From Pseudomonas fluorescens (GTDB taxonomy: Bacteria; Pseudomonadota; Gammaproteobacteria; Pseudomonadales; Pseudomonadaceae), in the NCBI RefSeq assembly GCF_902498185.1, contig NZ_CABVIX010000003.1, positions 310,001-374,000 of the forward strand: a DNA stretch of 64,000 nucleotides. The letters are read 5' to 3'. Each line of letters opens with the position of its first letter. The stretch's first letter is position 1. The position numbers and the translations under genes are program-made. This document shows, in pieces, positions 29,549 through 39,796 of this stretch. Below the pieces are notes generated by a model. The model ran no database searches. It was not told the DNA's origin and saw only the letters and a program-made list of their open reading frames with translations.

Positions 29549-31567
29549 ATGACCCTGCGCCAACGCCTGGACAACCTCCCGGTCGGCCAAAAACTGCTGG
29601 CGGCGTTGCTGGTGCTGCTCGTCACCATCCTGGTGGTGGCCAACCTGACCTTCATCAGTGCCGCCTACTGGATCACCCAGGAAAGCATGGCTCCCCAGGC
29701 CTTGCAGACCATCGGACGGCTGGTATCCAACCCGCAGCTGGCCGCACGTGCCGGTGACTCGCCGGAAAACGCGACGGCCTTGCTCGACGAGCTCGACAGC
29801 TACTCTCCCCTGCGCGCCGCCGCACTCTATGGCGGCGACGGCAGCATGCTGGCGCAGTTGCAGCATGGGGTGCCGCTGGCCCTGCCCAAGCGGTTCCGCA
29901 ACATCGATGGCTGGCGCCTCACCGAGTTCCGCAGCACCCAGCTGATCCGGCTGCCGCGTCCCGGCAAGCCGCCTGCCCATCTGTTGCTGGTGGCCAGCAG
30001 CGAGCTACCGACGGCCTTCTACACCGGCACACTGACCGCCAGCCTGGGCATCCTGGTGTTCAGCGTACTGCTGTGGCTGGTCATCGCCCGGCAGATCAAG
30101 CGCCTGATTACCCAGCCGATCTATCAGCTCGAAGAGGTGTCGCGCCAGGTGACCCGCGAGGAAAACTACGCTCTGCGTGCCCGCCGCGGCAACGACGACG
30201 AGATCGGCAGCCTGGCCGATGCCTTCAACACCATGCTCTCGCGCATCGAGGCACGCGAGCAGCAGCTCAAGCGCACCCGTGACGAGTTCCAGGACGCCTT
30301 CGACCAGGCCCAGGGCCTGGCCGAGGAAACCCGTCACACCAACCGCAAGCTCGAGCTCGAAGTCCAGGTGCGCAGCAAGATCGAGAAAAAGCTCACGGGC
30401 TTTCAGAACTACCTCAACAGCATCATCGACTCCATGCCCTCGGCCCTGATCGCTCTGGACGAGCAGCTTTATGTCACCCAGTGGAACCATGAAGCCACAG
30501 TACTTTCAGGCACGCCGTTGGACGAGGCGCTGAACCAGCCGATCTTCCTGGCATTCGAGCCGCTCAAGCCCTACCTGCCGCAACTCAGGGAAAGCGTCGA
30601 GAAGCATCGGGTGGCGAAGATCGAGCGGGTAACCTGGACCCAGGGCGACGACCCTCACCACTATGCCCTGACCTTCTACCCCCTGACCGGTGGTGGCGGG
30701 CGCGGCGTGGTAATCCGCATCGACGACATCACTCAGCGGCTGTCGCTCGAGGAAATGATGGTGCAGTCCGAGAAAATGCTTTCGGTCGGTGGCCTGGCGG
30801 CCGGCATGGCCCACGAGATCAACAACCCGTTGGGCGCGATCCTGCACAACGTGCAGAACATTCGACGGCGCCTGTCGCCCGAGCTGCCGCGCAACCAGCA
30901 GCAGGCCGACGAGCTCGGCCTGGACCTGATGACCATCAACCGCTACCTGGAAACCCGCGAGGTGCCGCAACTGCTTGACGGAATCCAGCAGGCCGGGGCG
31001 CGCGCGGCCAAGATCGTCACCCACATGCTCAGTTTCAGCCGCCTCAGCAACCGCCAGCTCGCGCCCTGCGACCTGCCCTCGCTGATCGATCAGGCCCTTG
31101 AGATCGCCGGCAATGACTTTGACCTGGCCATCGGCTTCGACTTCCGGGGCCAGGCGATCGTGCGCCAGTTCGACCCCAGCCTCGGGCCGGTACTCTGCAC
31201 TGCCAACGAGCTGGAGCAGGTGCTGCTGAACCTGCTGAAAAACGCCGCCCAGGCCATCCACCAGCGCCCGGACGGGGCCGAGCCGGGCCGCATCACATTG
31301 CGCACCCGCCTCAATCCGCCATGGGCGGAAATCCAGGTCGAGGACAACGGCGTGGGCATGCCCGAGGCCGTGCGCAAGCGTACCTTCGAGCCCTTCTTCA
31401 CCACCAAGGAGATCGGCCAGGGCACGGGCCTTGGGCTGTCGGTGTCGTACTTCATCATCACCAACAACCACAAGGGCCAGATGGAGGTGCAGTCCACACC
31501 GGGGCAAGGTACCTGCTTCACCCTGCGCCTGCCCCTCGCCCCGCCCGCGCCTGTGGCGCAGTCCTAG
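29549..31567 (+). CDS. Orphan membrane sensor histidine kinase
   Basis: The 672-residue kinase has TM1 (about 17-38), a periplasmic loop of about 120 residues, TM2 (about 165-185), a HAMP domain (about 186-240), a coiled-coil stretch rich in Glu/Arg, a PAS domain (about 285-395), HisKA with His422 in GMAHEINNPLGAI and a HATPase with NLLKNAAQAIHQ, DNGVGMP and GTGLGLSVS. The HE.NNPL form of the H box groups it with NtrB/DctB-like kinases. No response regulator lies nearby, so its partner is encoded elsewhere. The periplasmic domain is not one I recognise; signal unknown. It is 14 nt from the cobalamin adenosyltransferase gene. Confidence 0.88.
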   Translation: MTLRQRLDNLPVGQKLLAALLVLLVTILVVANLTFISAAYWITQESMAPQALQTIGRLVSNPQLAARAGDSPENATALLDELDSYSPLRAAALYGGDGSMLAQLQHGVPLALPKRFRNIDGWRLTEFRSTQLIRLPRPGKPPAHLLLVASSELPTAFYTGTLTASLGILVFSVLLWLVIARQIKRLITQPIYQLEEVSRQVTREENYALRARRGNDDEIGSLADAFNTMLSRIEAREQQLKRTRDEFQDAFDQAQGLAEETRHTNRKLELEVQVRSKIEKKLTGFQNYLNSIIDSMPSALIALDEQLYVTQWNHEATVLSGTPLDEALNQPIFLAFEPLKPYLPQLRESVEKHRVAKIERVTWTQGDDPHHYALTFYPLTGGGGRGVVIRIDDITQRLSLEEMMVQSEKMLSVGGLAAGMAHEINNPLGAILHNVQNIRRRLSPELPRNQQQADELGLDLMTINRYLETREVPQLLDGIQQAGARAAKIVTHMLSFSRLSNRQLAPCDLPSLIDQALEIAGNDFDLAIGFDFRGQAIVRQFDPSLGPVLCTANELEQVLLNLLKNAAQAIHQRPDGAEPGRITLRTRLNPPWAEIQVEDNGVGMPEAVRKRTFEPFFTTKEIGQGTGLGLSVSYFIITNNHKGQMEVQSTPGQGTCFTLRLPLAPPAPVAQS

Positions 31568-31581
31568 AAGGAGTCATGACC

Positions 31582-32142
31582 ATGGGCTTTCGCCTGTCGA
31601 AGATCTACACACGCACTGGAGACAAAGGCGAAACCGGCCTGGGCGATGGCCGCCGCGTACCCAAGGACCACCCGCGCGTCGAAGCCATTGGCGAGGTGGA
31701 CAGCCTCAACAGCCAGCTCGGCCTGCTGTTGGCAGGACTTGCCGAGCAAGGGCTGAGTGAGGTGATCGAGGTTCTGGCGCCCTGCCAGCACCGACTGTTC
31801 GATCTGGGGGGCGAGTTGGCAATGCCGACCTACCAGGCGCTGGGCCAGGTGGAAATCGATCGGCTGGAAGCGGCCATTGACCGCTGGAATGACGAGCTCG
31901 GGCCGCTGGAGAATTTCATATTGCCCAGTGGGTCGGCGTTGATCGCTCAGGCGCATGTGTGCCGCAGCGTGGCGCGCAGTGCCGAGCGTCGGTGCCAGCA
32001 GTTGAACCGGGAGGAGCCGTTGGCGGGGGTTGGGTTGGCGTATATCAACCGGCTGTCCGATCTGCTGTTTGTCGCAGCGCGGATCATCGGGCGGCGGCAG
32101 GGGGTGGCAGAGGTGTTGTGGCAGGCGGCGGTGAAGCCGTAG
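31582..32142 (+). CDS. ATP:cob(I)alamin adenosyltransferase, PduO type
   Basis: The 186-residue enzyme transfers the adenosyl group of ATP to cob(I)alamin to make coenzyme B12. It has the N-terminal nucleotide loop TRTGDKGETGLGDG, then the conserved RVEAIGEVDSLNSQLG helix and RSVARSAERR near residue 130. AAGGAG at 31568-31573 is 8 nt before the ATG at 31582; an ATG at 31576 is too close to that site. It overlaps no gene but follows the kinase by 14 nt, so co-transcription is likely. It converges on the Nudix gene across a palindrome. Confidence 0.93.
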   Translation: MGFRLSKIYTRTGDKGETGLGDGRRVPKDHPRVEAIGEVDSLNSQLGLLLAGLAEQGLSEVIEVLAPCQHRLFDLGGELAMPTYQALGQVEIDRLEAAIDRWNDELGPLENFILPSGSALIAQAHVCRSVARSAERRCQQLNREEPLAGVGLAYINRLSDLLFVAARIIGRRQGVAEVLWQAAVKP

Positions 32143-32196
32143 CCCTGACTACGCCTGTACCTGTGGGAGCCTTGGCAGGGTTTTGCACTGCCTGTA

Positions 32197-32232
32197 CCGG
32201 TCTCTTCGCTGGCAAGCCAGCGAAGAGACCGG
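32197..32232. repeat. Perfect REP palindrome
   Basis: Two 16-bp arms, CCGGTCTCTTCGCTGG and CCAGCGAAGAGACCGG, pair perfectly around CAAG. The flank CTGTGGGAGCCTTGGC is typical of P. putida extragenic palindromes, and the arm is shared with the element at 10692. It sits between convergent genes and can fold in both transcripts. Confidence 0.88.
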
Positions 32233-32242
32233 AAAGCCGTGC

Positions 32243-33187
32243 TCAGAGCTCGGGCCAGAACGCCCGGATCCCTGCGACCCCCTGCGCCCCAGTCTGCCAC
32301 GCGCACTCGCGATCATCTGGACCAACGCCACCCAGCAAGAACACTGGATGCCGGAATCCCGCGATCAGCCGTTCAACCTGCTCCCACCCCAACGGCACTG
32401 CCTCAGGATGCGTCTGCGTCGCCTGCACCGGCGACAAGGTGACAAAGTCCACGCCCATCTGCTCGGCCAGTGCCAGCTCTTCAGCCGTGTGGCACGATGC
32501 CGCCAGCCAGCGCGCTTTCGGGAATGGCCGCCCCTTGGACGCATACTTGCGCAGCTGCGCGGCCGTCAGGTGCCAGCCGGCTGAAGGGAAATCACCCAGC
32601 CATTCCAACGGCCCCTTCAGCATCAGCTGAGCCTTGCCCGCGCACAGCCCAGCGGCATCCACCGCGACATCGCGGTACTTGGGGTCGTACATGTCCGGTG
32701 CCCGCAGCTGGACCAGCTTGATCCCACCGGCCACCGCCTTCTGGATGCCGCGCAGCATCTGCGGCACTTCAAGCCCTTGCGGGGTGATCAGGTACTGGTC
32801 GGGCAGCCTGGCCGCTGCCACGATCGGCTGGTTTGCCTCGGGGAACTCATACTGCCCCAGCTCCCGTGGCGACACCCATGCCAACGGCTGGCCCTCGGCG
32901 CCATGAGGATCACCGCTGAAGGCCGAGACTTCCCAGACATCGAGCAACACGTGCTTGTCGGGATAGTCATGTCCCACCTTGATCAACGGCCGCGAGGCGG
33001 TCACCACGATACCCAGCTCCTCGTGCAGCTCGCGCGCAAGCGCCGTGCCGATAGCCTCGCCCTCCTCGACCTTGCCACCGGGAAATTCCCAGAGTCCACC
33101 CTGGTGCTGGGTATCGGCGCGGCGGGCGATCAGGATCCGGCCATCGGCGCCGCGAATCACAGCCGCCACTACATGAATGCGTTTCAC
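32243..33187 (-). CDS. Nudix hydrolase (MutT-like) fused to a thiamine-phosphate-synthase-like domain
   Basis: The 314-residue two-domain protein carries the Nudix box GGKVEEGEAIGTALARELHEELGI (split: GGKVEEGEAIG at about 38, REL.EELGI at about 53), expected to hydrolyse oxidised dGTP or related nucleotides. Residues from about 140 form a TIM-barrel ThiE/TenI-like domain (QLRAPDMYD, HLTAAQLRKY, FVTLSPVQATQTHP, LLGGVG). The fusion is common in pseudomonads; the role of the second domain is unclear. The GTG start at 33187 overlaps the TGA of the upstream GST gene (GTGA), implying coupling. An upstream in-frame extension would lie inside that gene. Confidence 0.88.
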   Translation of the reverse strand: MKRIHVVAAVIRGADGRILIARRADTQHQGGLWEFPGGKVEEGEAIGTALARELHEELGIVVTASRPLIKVGHDYPDKHVLLDVWEVSAFSGDPHGAEGQPLAWVSPRELGQYEFPEANQPIVAAARLPDQYLITPQGLEVPQMLRGIQKAVAGGIKLVQLRAPDMYDPKYRDVAVDAAGLCAGKAQLMLKGPLEWLGDFPSAGWHLTAAQLRKYASKGRPFPKARWLAASCHTAEELALAEQMGVDFVTLSPVQATQTHPEAVPLGWEQVERLIAGFRHPVFLLGGVGPDDRECAWQTGAQGVAGIRAFWPEL

Positions 33188-33816
33188 CCTGCTCGCTCCG
33201 CCAGTCCCGCTTTGTGCCAGGCCTTGAAAGCCGGCCATTGGTAGATCGTCTCGATATACAGCGCAGCCTCGGCAGGCACGTCGACCCGGTAGGTACGCAG
33301 TCGCACGGCCACAGGCGCGAAAAACGCATCAGCCAGGCTCGGTTTGCCGAACAGGAAGGGCCCATTTTCCTTGGCCACCAATCGACACTCCGACCACAGC
33401 GCAACGATGCGGTCGATGTCCACCTGCACGTCCAGCGGCATGTTCTCAAGCGCCTGGGAGCGTGAAAGATCGAACGGCATGTGACTGCGCAGGGCGGCAA
33501 ACCCACTGTGCATCTGCGCGCAGGCCGAGCGGGCCTGGGCACGGGCGGCGACATCGGCCGGCCAGAGCTGGGCCTCGGAATGACGTTCGGCGATGTATTC
33601 GGCGATCGCCAGCGAATCGGCGATGATGCCGTGCTCGGTCTTGAGCAGCGGTACCTTGCCGGTCGCCGAGAAGGCAAGGATCCGTCCCCGGGTATCAGGC
33701 TGCTTGAGTCTGATCAGGGTTTCTTCATAAGGGACACCGGCAAGCTCGAGGGCCAGGGCGCCACGCAGCGACCAGGAAGAGTAGAGCTTGTCGCCGATGA
33801 TCAATTGATAGCTCAT
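33184..33816 (-). CDS. Glutathione S-transferase family protein
   Basis: The 210-residue protein has the GST architecture: thioredoxin-like N-domain starting MSYQLIIGDKLYSSWSLRGA with the catalytic-type Ser (S13-S14-W-S), the cis-Pro segment GKVPLL and the glutathione-binding DSLAIAEYIAE (about 67-77), then an all-helical C-domain. Substrate unknown; the SSWS pattern is like the zeta/YfcF-type branches. Coupled by overlap to the Nudix fusion gene downstream and 77 bp after argJ. Confidence 0.88.
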   Translation of the reverse strand: MSYQLIIGDKLYSSWSLRGALALELAGVPYEETLIRLKQPDTRGRILAFSATGKVPLLKTEHGIIADSLAIAEYIAERHSEAQLWPADVAARAQARSACAQMHSGFAALRSHMPFDLSRSQALENMPLDVQVDIDRIVALWSECRLVAKENGPFLFGKPSLADAFFAPVAVRLRTYRVDVPAEAALYIETIYQWPAFKAWHKAGLAERAG

Positions 33817-33893
33817 GGTTCGGCTCCAGAAGAGGGATGAAACCTGCTGCCGACAAAGCCGCGACCGGTGCGGCCTTGCCGGCGCTCAGCGGA

Positions 33894-35111
33894 TCAGGTC
33901 CGGTATTCGGCGTTGATCTTCACGTACTCGTGGGACAGGTCGGTGGTCCAGATCGTTTCGCTGCACTGGCCACGGCCGAGTTCGATGCGGATGGTGATCT
34001 CTTCCTGGGCCATTACCGCAGCCCCCTGCGCCTCGGTGTAGCTCGCGCTGCGCCCGCCCTTGCTGGCGATGCAGACATCGCCCAGGTAGACGTCGATCAG
34101 GCTGACGTCGAGCTGCGGCACACCCGCCCGGCCGACCGCGGCGAGGATGCGGCCCCAGTTGGGGTCGGAGGCGAACAATGCGGTCTTGATCAGCGGCGAG
34201 TGGGCGACGGCATAGCCGACGTCCAGGCACTCCTGGTGATTGCCTCCACCGTTGACTTCGACGGTCACGAACTTGGTCGCGCCTTCGCCGTCACGCACGA
34301 TGGCCTGGGCCACTTCCATGCACACTTCGAACACGGCTTTTTTCAGCGCTTCGAACAGCGGGCCGCTGGCTTCGGTGACTTCGGCAACTGCAGCCTTGCC
34401 GGTGGCGATCAGCATGCAGCAGTCGTTGGTCGAGGTGTCGCCATCGATGGTGATGCGGTTGAACGACTTGTTGGCGCCGTCGAGCATCAGGTCCTTGAGC
34501 ACCGCGGGGGCAACCTTGGCGTCTGTGGCGATGTAGCCGAGCATGGTGGCCATGTTCGGGCGGATCATGCCGGCGCCTTTGCTGATACCCGTGACGGTGA
34601 TGGTCACGCCGTCATGCTGGAACTGGCGGCTGGCACCCTTGGGCAGGGTGTCGGTGGTCATGATGCCAGTAGCGGCAGCGGCCCAGTTGTCTTCCGACAG
34701 GTCGTCCAGCGCTGCCTGCAAGGCGCCTTCGATTTTCTCGACGGGCAGTGGCTCACCGATCACGCCGGTGGAAAACGGCAGCACCGCGCTGGCTTCGACG
34801 CCAGTCAGCTCGGCGAGCTTGGCACAGGTGCGCTCGGCTGCGGCAAGTCCCGGAGCACCGGTACCGGCGTTGGCGTTACCGGTGTTGGTCAGCAGGTAGC
34901 GCACAGGACCCTGCACGCGCTGCCTGGCCAGGATGACCGGTGCCGCGCAAAAGGCATTGAGGGTGAACACGCCGGCAACGCTCGCGCCTTCGGCGCAGCG
35001 CATCACCACCACATCCTTGCGCCCTGGGCGCTTGATGCCCGCAGAGGCGATACCCAGTTCGAAACCCGGAACCGGGTGCAAGGTTGGCAAAGGACCCAGA
35101 CCAACAGCCAT
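33894..35111 (-). CDS. argJ: Bifunctional ornithine acetyltransferase / N-acetylglutamate synthase ArgJ
   Basis: The 405-residue product is of exact family length. It transfers acetyl from N-acetylornithine to glutamate, recycling the acetyl group in arginine synthesis. ArgJ precursors self-cleave at an internal ATML motif; here it is [13 protein letters not shown] (about residues 185-197), so alpha and beta chains are expected. The start [16 protein letters not shown] at 35111 is the conserved N-terminus. Second arginine-related function of the window, though argPO is 32 kb away. It lies 126 bp downstream of secA, beyond a hairpin. Confidence 0.95.
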   Translation of the reverse strand: MAVGLGPLPTLHPVPGFELGIASAGIKRPGRKDVVVMRCAEGASVAGVFTLNAFCAAPVILARQRVQGPVRYLLTNTGNANAGTGAPGLAAAERTCAKLAELTGVEASAVLPFSTGVIGEPLPVEKIEGALQAALDDLSEDNWAAAATGIMTTDTLPKGASRQFQHDGVTITVTGISKGAGMIRPNMATMLGYIATDAKVAPAVLKDLMLDGANKSFNRITIDGDTSTNDCCMLIATGKAAVAEVTEASGPLFEALKKAVFEVCMEVAQAIVRDGEGATKFVTVEVNGGGNHQECLDVGYAVAHSPLIKTALFASDPNWGRILAAVGRAGVPQLDVSLIDVYLGDVCIASKGGRSASYTEAQGAAVMAQEEITIRIELGRGQCSETIWTTDLSHEYVKINAEYRT

Positions 35112-35170
35112 GAAATCGCTCCTAGAAAAAATGCACCACACAGACGATGAAGGTGCTTGAGATGGAACAA

Positions 35171-35199
35171 CGCCGCGAAGGTCGAGACCCGTCGCGGCG
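35171..35199 (-). terminator. Probable terminator or processing hairpin after secA
   Basis: CGCCGCGA pairs perfectly with TCGCGGCG across a 13-nt loop, 39 nt beyond the secA stop. On the leftward transcript it is followed by TTGTTCC rather than a pure U tract, so termination strength is uncertain. Confidence 0.55.
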
Positions 35200-35237
35200 C
35201 GGTGTTCAGTTTTCAGGGTGAAGCATGGACGGCTCGA

Positions 35238-37973
35238 TCAGTCGATCTGGCCGTGACAATGCTTGAACTTCTTGCCCGAACCACACCAGCACGGCTCATT
35301 GCGGCCCAGCTTCTGGTCGTTGCGCACGGGTGCGGCAGCAACCGCCACTTCAGCGCCCTCTTCCTGCGGCTGCGCAGCCTCAAGCCCTGGCGCCTCGGCG
35401 TGCTGGAACTGCATGCGGCCGGCCAGTTCCTCGGCTTCGCGGCGCAGACGGGCTTCTTCCTCGGCCGGGTCTTCGCGGCGAACCTGAACGTGCGAGAGCA
35501 CGCGGATGGCATCGCGCTTGATCGAATCGAGCAATTCCTGGAACAGGGTGAAGGATTCGCGCTTGTATTCCTGCTTCGGGTTCTTCTGCGCATAGCCACG
35601 CAGGTGAATGCCGTGACGCAGGTGATCCATGGTCGACAGGTGATCTTTCCACAGGTCGTCCAGCACGCGCAGCAGGATCTGCTTCTCGAAGGTGCGCAGG
35701 GCCTCTTCGCCAGCCTGCTCTTCCTTCTCGTGGTAGGCGGTGATCAGCTCGTTGAGCAGCTTCTCGCGCAGGGTCTCTTCATAGAGCTTGTCGTCTTCGT
35801 CGAGCCACTGCTGGATCGGCAGCTTCACGGCGAAGTCGCTGGCCAGTGCCGCTTCCAGGCCCGGCACGTCCCACTGCTCGGGCAGCGATTGCGGCGGGAT
35901 GTGCTGGCTGATGGTGACGTCGAGCACTTCCTGGCGGAAGTCCTTGATGGTGTCGCCAATGTTCTGCGCAGCCAGCAGGCTGTTGCGCATGTGGTAGATC
36001 ACCTTGCGCTGTTCGTTGGCGACGTCGTCGAATTCGAGCAGTTGCTTGCGGATGTCGAAGTTGCGGCCTTCGACCTTGCGCTGGGCTTTTTCGATCGCGT
36101 TGGTGACCATGCGATGCTCGATGGCCTCGCCGGACTGCATGCCCAGGGCCTTCATGAAGTTCTTCACGCGGTCCGAGGCGAAGATGCGCATCAGGCTGTC
36201 TTCGAGCGACAGGTAGAAACGGCTCGAACCCGGGTCGCCCTGACGGCCCGAACGGCCACGCAGCTGGTTGTCGATCCGGCGCGATTCATGACGCTCGGAG
36301 GCGATCACGTGCAGGCCGCCCGACTCGATGACCTGCTGATGGCGCTTCTGCCAGTCGGCCTTGATCTGCGCGACCTGCTCGTCAGTCGGGGCTTGCATGG
36401 CCGCGACTTCGACCTCCCAGTTACCGCCCAGGAGGATGTCGGTGCCGCGGCCCGCCATGTTGGTGGCGATGGTCAGCGCACCTGGGCGGCCGGCCTGGGC
36501 GATGATCTCGGCTTCCTTTTCGTGGTACTTGGCGTTGAGGACCTTGTGCGCGATGCCTTCCTGGGTGAGCAGGCTGGACATGTGCTCGGAGGTCTCGATG
36601 GTCGCGGTACCGACCAGGACCGGACGCTCCAGGGCCATGCTTTCCTTGATGTCGGCAATGATTGCCGCGTACTTCTCGTCGGCGGTCAGGTACACCAGGT
36701 CGTTGAAATCCTTACGCGCCAATGGCTTGTTCGGCGGGATGACCATCACGTTGAGCTGGTAGATCTGGGCGAACTCGAAAGCCTCGGTGTCAGCGGTACC
36801 GGTCATGCCGGAGAGCTTGTTGTAGAGGCGGAAGTAGTTCTGGAAGGTGGTCGAGGCCAGGGTCTGGCTCTCGGCCTGGATGTTCAGGTTTTCCTTCGCC
36901 TCGATGGCCTGGTGCAGGCCCTCGGAGAGGCGGCGGCCCGGCATGGTGCGGCCGGTGTGCTCGTCGATCAGCAGGACCTGGCCGTCCTGGACGATGTACT
37001 CGACGTTGCGATGGAACAGCTTGTGCGCGCGCAGGCCGGCATAGACGTGGGTCAGCAGGCCCAGGTTATGGGACGAGTACAGGCTCTCGCCCTCGCCCAG
37101 CATGCCCGACTGGGCGAGCATTTCTTCGATGAACTGGTGACCGGCCTCGTTGAGCTCGACCTGGCGGCTCTTCTCGTCGATCTTGTAGTGGCCTTCCTGG
37201 GTGACTTCGCCTTCGACTTCCTCGATGTGCTGCACCAGGCGCGGGATCAGGCGGTTGATCTCGATGTACAGCTTGGAGCTGTCCTCGGCCTGGCCAGAGA
37301 TGATCAGCGGGGTACGGGCTTCGTCGATGAGGATCGAGTCGACTTCGTCGATCACGGCGAAGTTGAGTTCGCGCTGGAACTTCTCGTCCACGCTGAACGC
37401 CATGTTGTCGCGCAGGTAGTCGAAACCGAACTCGTTGTTGGTGCCGTAGGTGATATCGGCGGCGTAGGCGGCGCGCTTCTCCTCCGGCGGCTGGAAGGGT
37501 GTGACGACACCCACGGACAGGCCGAGGTATTCGTACAGCGGACGCATCCAGTTGGCATCGCGGCGGGCCAGGTAGTCGTTGACGGTGACCACGTGCACAC
37601 CCTTGCCGGACAAGGCATTGAGGTATACGGCCAGGGTTGCGACCAAGGTCTTGCCTTCACCGGTACGCATCTCTGCGATCATGCCCTCGTGCAGGGTCAT
37701 GCCGCCGATCAGCTGCACGTCGAAGTGACGCATGCCCATGACGCGCTTGCCCGCTTCGCGGCATACAGCGAAGGCTTCGGGCATGAGCTGGTCGAGGGTT
37801 TCGCCTTTGGCCAGGCGCTCTTTGAGTGCTGCGGTCTTGTCGCGCAGCTGCTCGTCGGAGAGGGCCAACATCTGCTCTTCGAAGGCATTGACGATGCTCA
37901 CCGTCTTGAGCATGCGTTTTACTTCACGCTCGTTCTTGCTTCCAAAAAGTTTTTTTAACAAAGGCGCAAACAT
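35238..37973 (-). CDS. secA: Preprotein translocase ATPase SecA
   Basis: The 911-residue motor drives proteins through SecYEG. Walker A is [11 protein letters not shown] (about residue 102); the DEAD-type Walker B is [13 protein letters not shown] (about 208). The second helicase half contains [10 protein letters not shown] and [13 protein letters not shown]. The C-terminus holds the zinc-binding SecB/phospholipid site [13 protein letters not shown], with three Cys and a His. The start [17 protein letters not shown] at 37973 is the family consensus; six codons further upstream are in frame but unsupported. No secM-like gene precedes it. It is divergent from dciA. Confidence 0.98.
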   Translation of the reverse strand: MFAPLLKKLFGSKNEREVKRMLKTVSIVNAFEEQMLALSDEQLRDKTAALKERLAKGETLDQLMPEAFAVCREAGKRVMGMRHFDVQLIGGMTLHEGMIAEMRTGEGKTLVATLAVYLNALSGKGVHVVTVNDYLARRDANWMRPLYEYLGLSVGVVTPFQPPEEKRAAYAADITYGTNNEFGFDYLRDNMAFSVDEKFQRELNFAVIDEVDSILIDEARTPLIISGQAEDSSKLYIEINRLIPRLVQHIEEVEGEVTQEGHYKIDEKSRQVELNEAGHQFIEEMLAQSGMLGEGESLYSSHNLGLLTHVYAGLRAHKLFHRNVEYIVQDGQVLLIDEHTGRTMPGRRLSEGLHQAIEAKENLNIQAESQTLASTTFQNYFRLYNKLSGMTGTADTEAFEFAQIYQLNVMVIPPNKPLARKDFNDLVYLTADEKYAAIIADIKESMALERPVLVGTATIETSEHMSSLLTQEGIAHKVLNAKYHEKEAEIIAQAGRPGALTIATNMAGRGTDILLGGNWEVEVAAMQAPTDEQVAQIKADWQKRHQQVIESGGLHVIASERHESRRIDNQLRGRSGRQGDPGSSRFYLSLEDSLMRIFASDRVKNFMKALGMQSGEAIEHRMVTNAIEKAQRKVEGRNFDIRKQLLEFDDVANEQRKVIYHMRNSLLAAQNIGDTIKDFRQEVLDVTISQHIPPQSLPEQWDVPGLEAALASDFAVKLPIQQWLDEDDKLYEETLREKLLNELITAYHEKEEQAGEEALRTFEKQILLRVLDDLWKDHLSTMDHLRHGIHLRGYAQKNPKQEYKRESFTLFQELLDSIKRDAIRVLSHVQVRREDPAEEEARLRREAEELAGRMQFQHAEAPGLEAAQPQEEGAEVAVAAAPVRNDQKLGRNEPCWCGSGKKFKHCHGQID

Positions 37974-38261
37974 ATTGGCAGGATCTTCCACACATAGGGA
38001 TGGAGGGCGGCCCCGTGAGTCGCCCGAGCAGCCCTAAAGGCCGCATGCGAACGAGCATTCTACCCGGAAACGATGGTGAGGAAAGTGGTGGATTTCCTTC
38101 ATGCTGGCACAGCGCTTTGACGGGGCATTCCTTAGATGAGGGCATTTGGTGCAAGTTCAAGGGCCGCCTGAAATGGTGCGGGCCGCGGGTCTGGCAACAG
38201 GATCGGCTCAAGGTCCGATCTGGTAAGATGATCCGTTCTGTAACCTCTGGTGTCATCCCCA

Positions 38262-38714
38262 ATGGCGTATACGCCCTCGCCCGCCCTTGCGCCGGCCGCT
38301 TTGCTGCGCCAGGCCCGACCGCTCAAAGCCCTGCTGTACCAGGCCCAACGCCTGTCTCAGCTGCAGCGCCTGGTGGAAAGCCAGCTGCAACCGGCTGCTC
38401 GCGAGCATTGCCATGTGGCGTCCTGGCGTGAGGGTGTTCTCCTGCTGGTGGTCACCAATGGGCACTGGGCCACGCGGCTGCGTTACCAGCAAAAGCGCTT
38501 GCAGCGGCAGTTGCAGGTGATGGACGCGTTCCATGGCTTGCAGCGGATTTCCTTCAAGGTGCAGCCCCCGGCGTTCCATGAACGTCCGGCTGGCCCGGGC
38601 CCGGCGTTGTCCGGCAATGCCGCGCAAAGCATCCAGTCAACCGCCGAAGGCATTACCGACCCCAAGCTGCGCGCCGCCCTGGAGCGCCTCGCCCGGCATG
38701 CGCCGGAGCTTTAG
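38262..38714 (+). CDS. dciA: DUF721 protein, DciA replicative-helicase operator/loader
   Basis: The 150-residue basic protein has an N-terminal DUF721 (KH-like) domain with RLSQLQRLVESQLQP and GVLLLVVTNGHWATRLRYQQ, and a flexible tail ending in a helix. DciA is the ancestral DnaB-helicase loading partner in bacteria without DnaC. The ATG at 38262 is preferred; a GTG 12 nt upstream is in frame. TAAGAT at 38224-38229 could be its -10. Located between secA and lpxC, the usual gammaproteobacterial site. It converges on lpxC with 58 bp between stops. Confidence 0.88.
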   Translation: MAYTPSPALAPAALLRQARPLKALLYQAQRLSQLQRLVESQLQPAAREHCHVASWREGVLLLVVTNGHWATRLRYQQKRLQRQLQVMDAFHGLQRISFKVQPPAFHERPAGPGPALSGNAAQSIQSTAEGITDPKLRAALERLARHAPEL

Positions 38715-38722
38715 CCGCGGAA

Positions 38723-38749
38723 TTAAAAAGGCCACCCGAAGGTGGCCTT
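38723..38749 (-). terminator. Terminator after lpxC
   Basis: A 9-bp stem AAGGCCACC/GGTGGCCTT with a 4-nt loop runs, on the leftward transcript, into TTTAATT. It lies 24 nt past the lpxC stop and ends the dcw-lpxC transcription unit. Confidence 0.85.
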
Positions 38750-38772
38750 GAAGAACTAGAGAGTGTTCGAAC

Positions 38773-39720
<948 letters not shown>

Positions 39721-39796
39721 TCAACAAAGACTGGGGATGATAACAGACCCGGCCTTTGCTGAATACCAATCACCTTTATACCCCTGATAAATTCCA

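Noticed and set aside
35157..37958. A 933-codon open frame on the plus strand opposite secA
   Set aside because: Exact mirror of secA in a GC-rich genome; low-complexity Val/Gly/His-rich translation with no family features.
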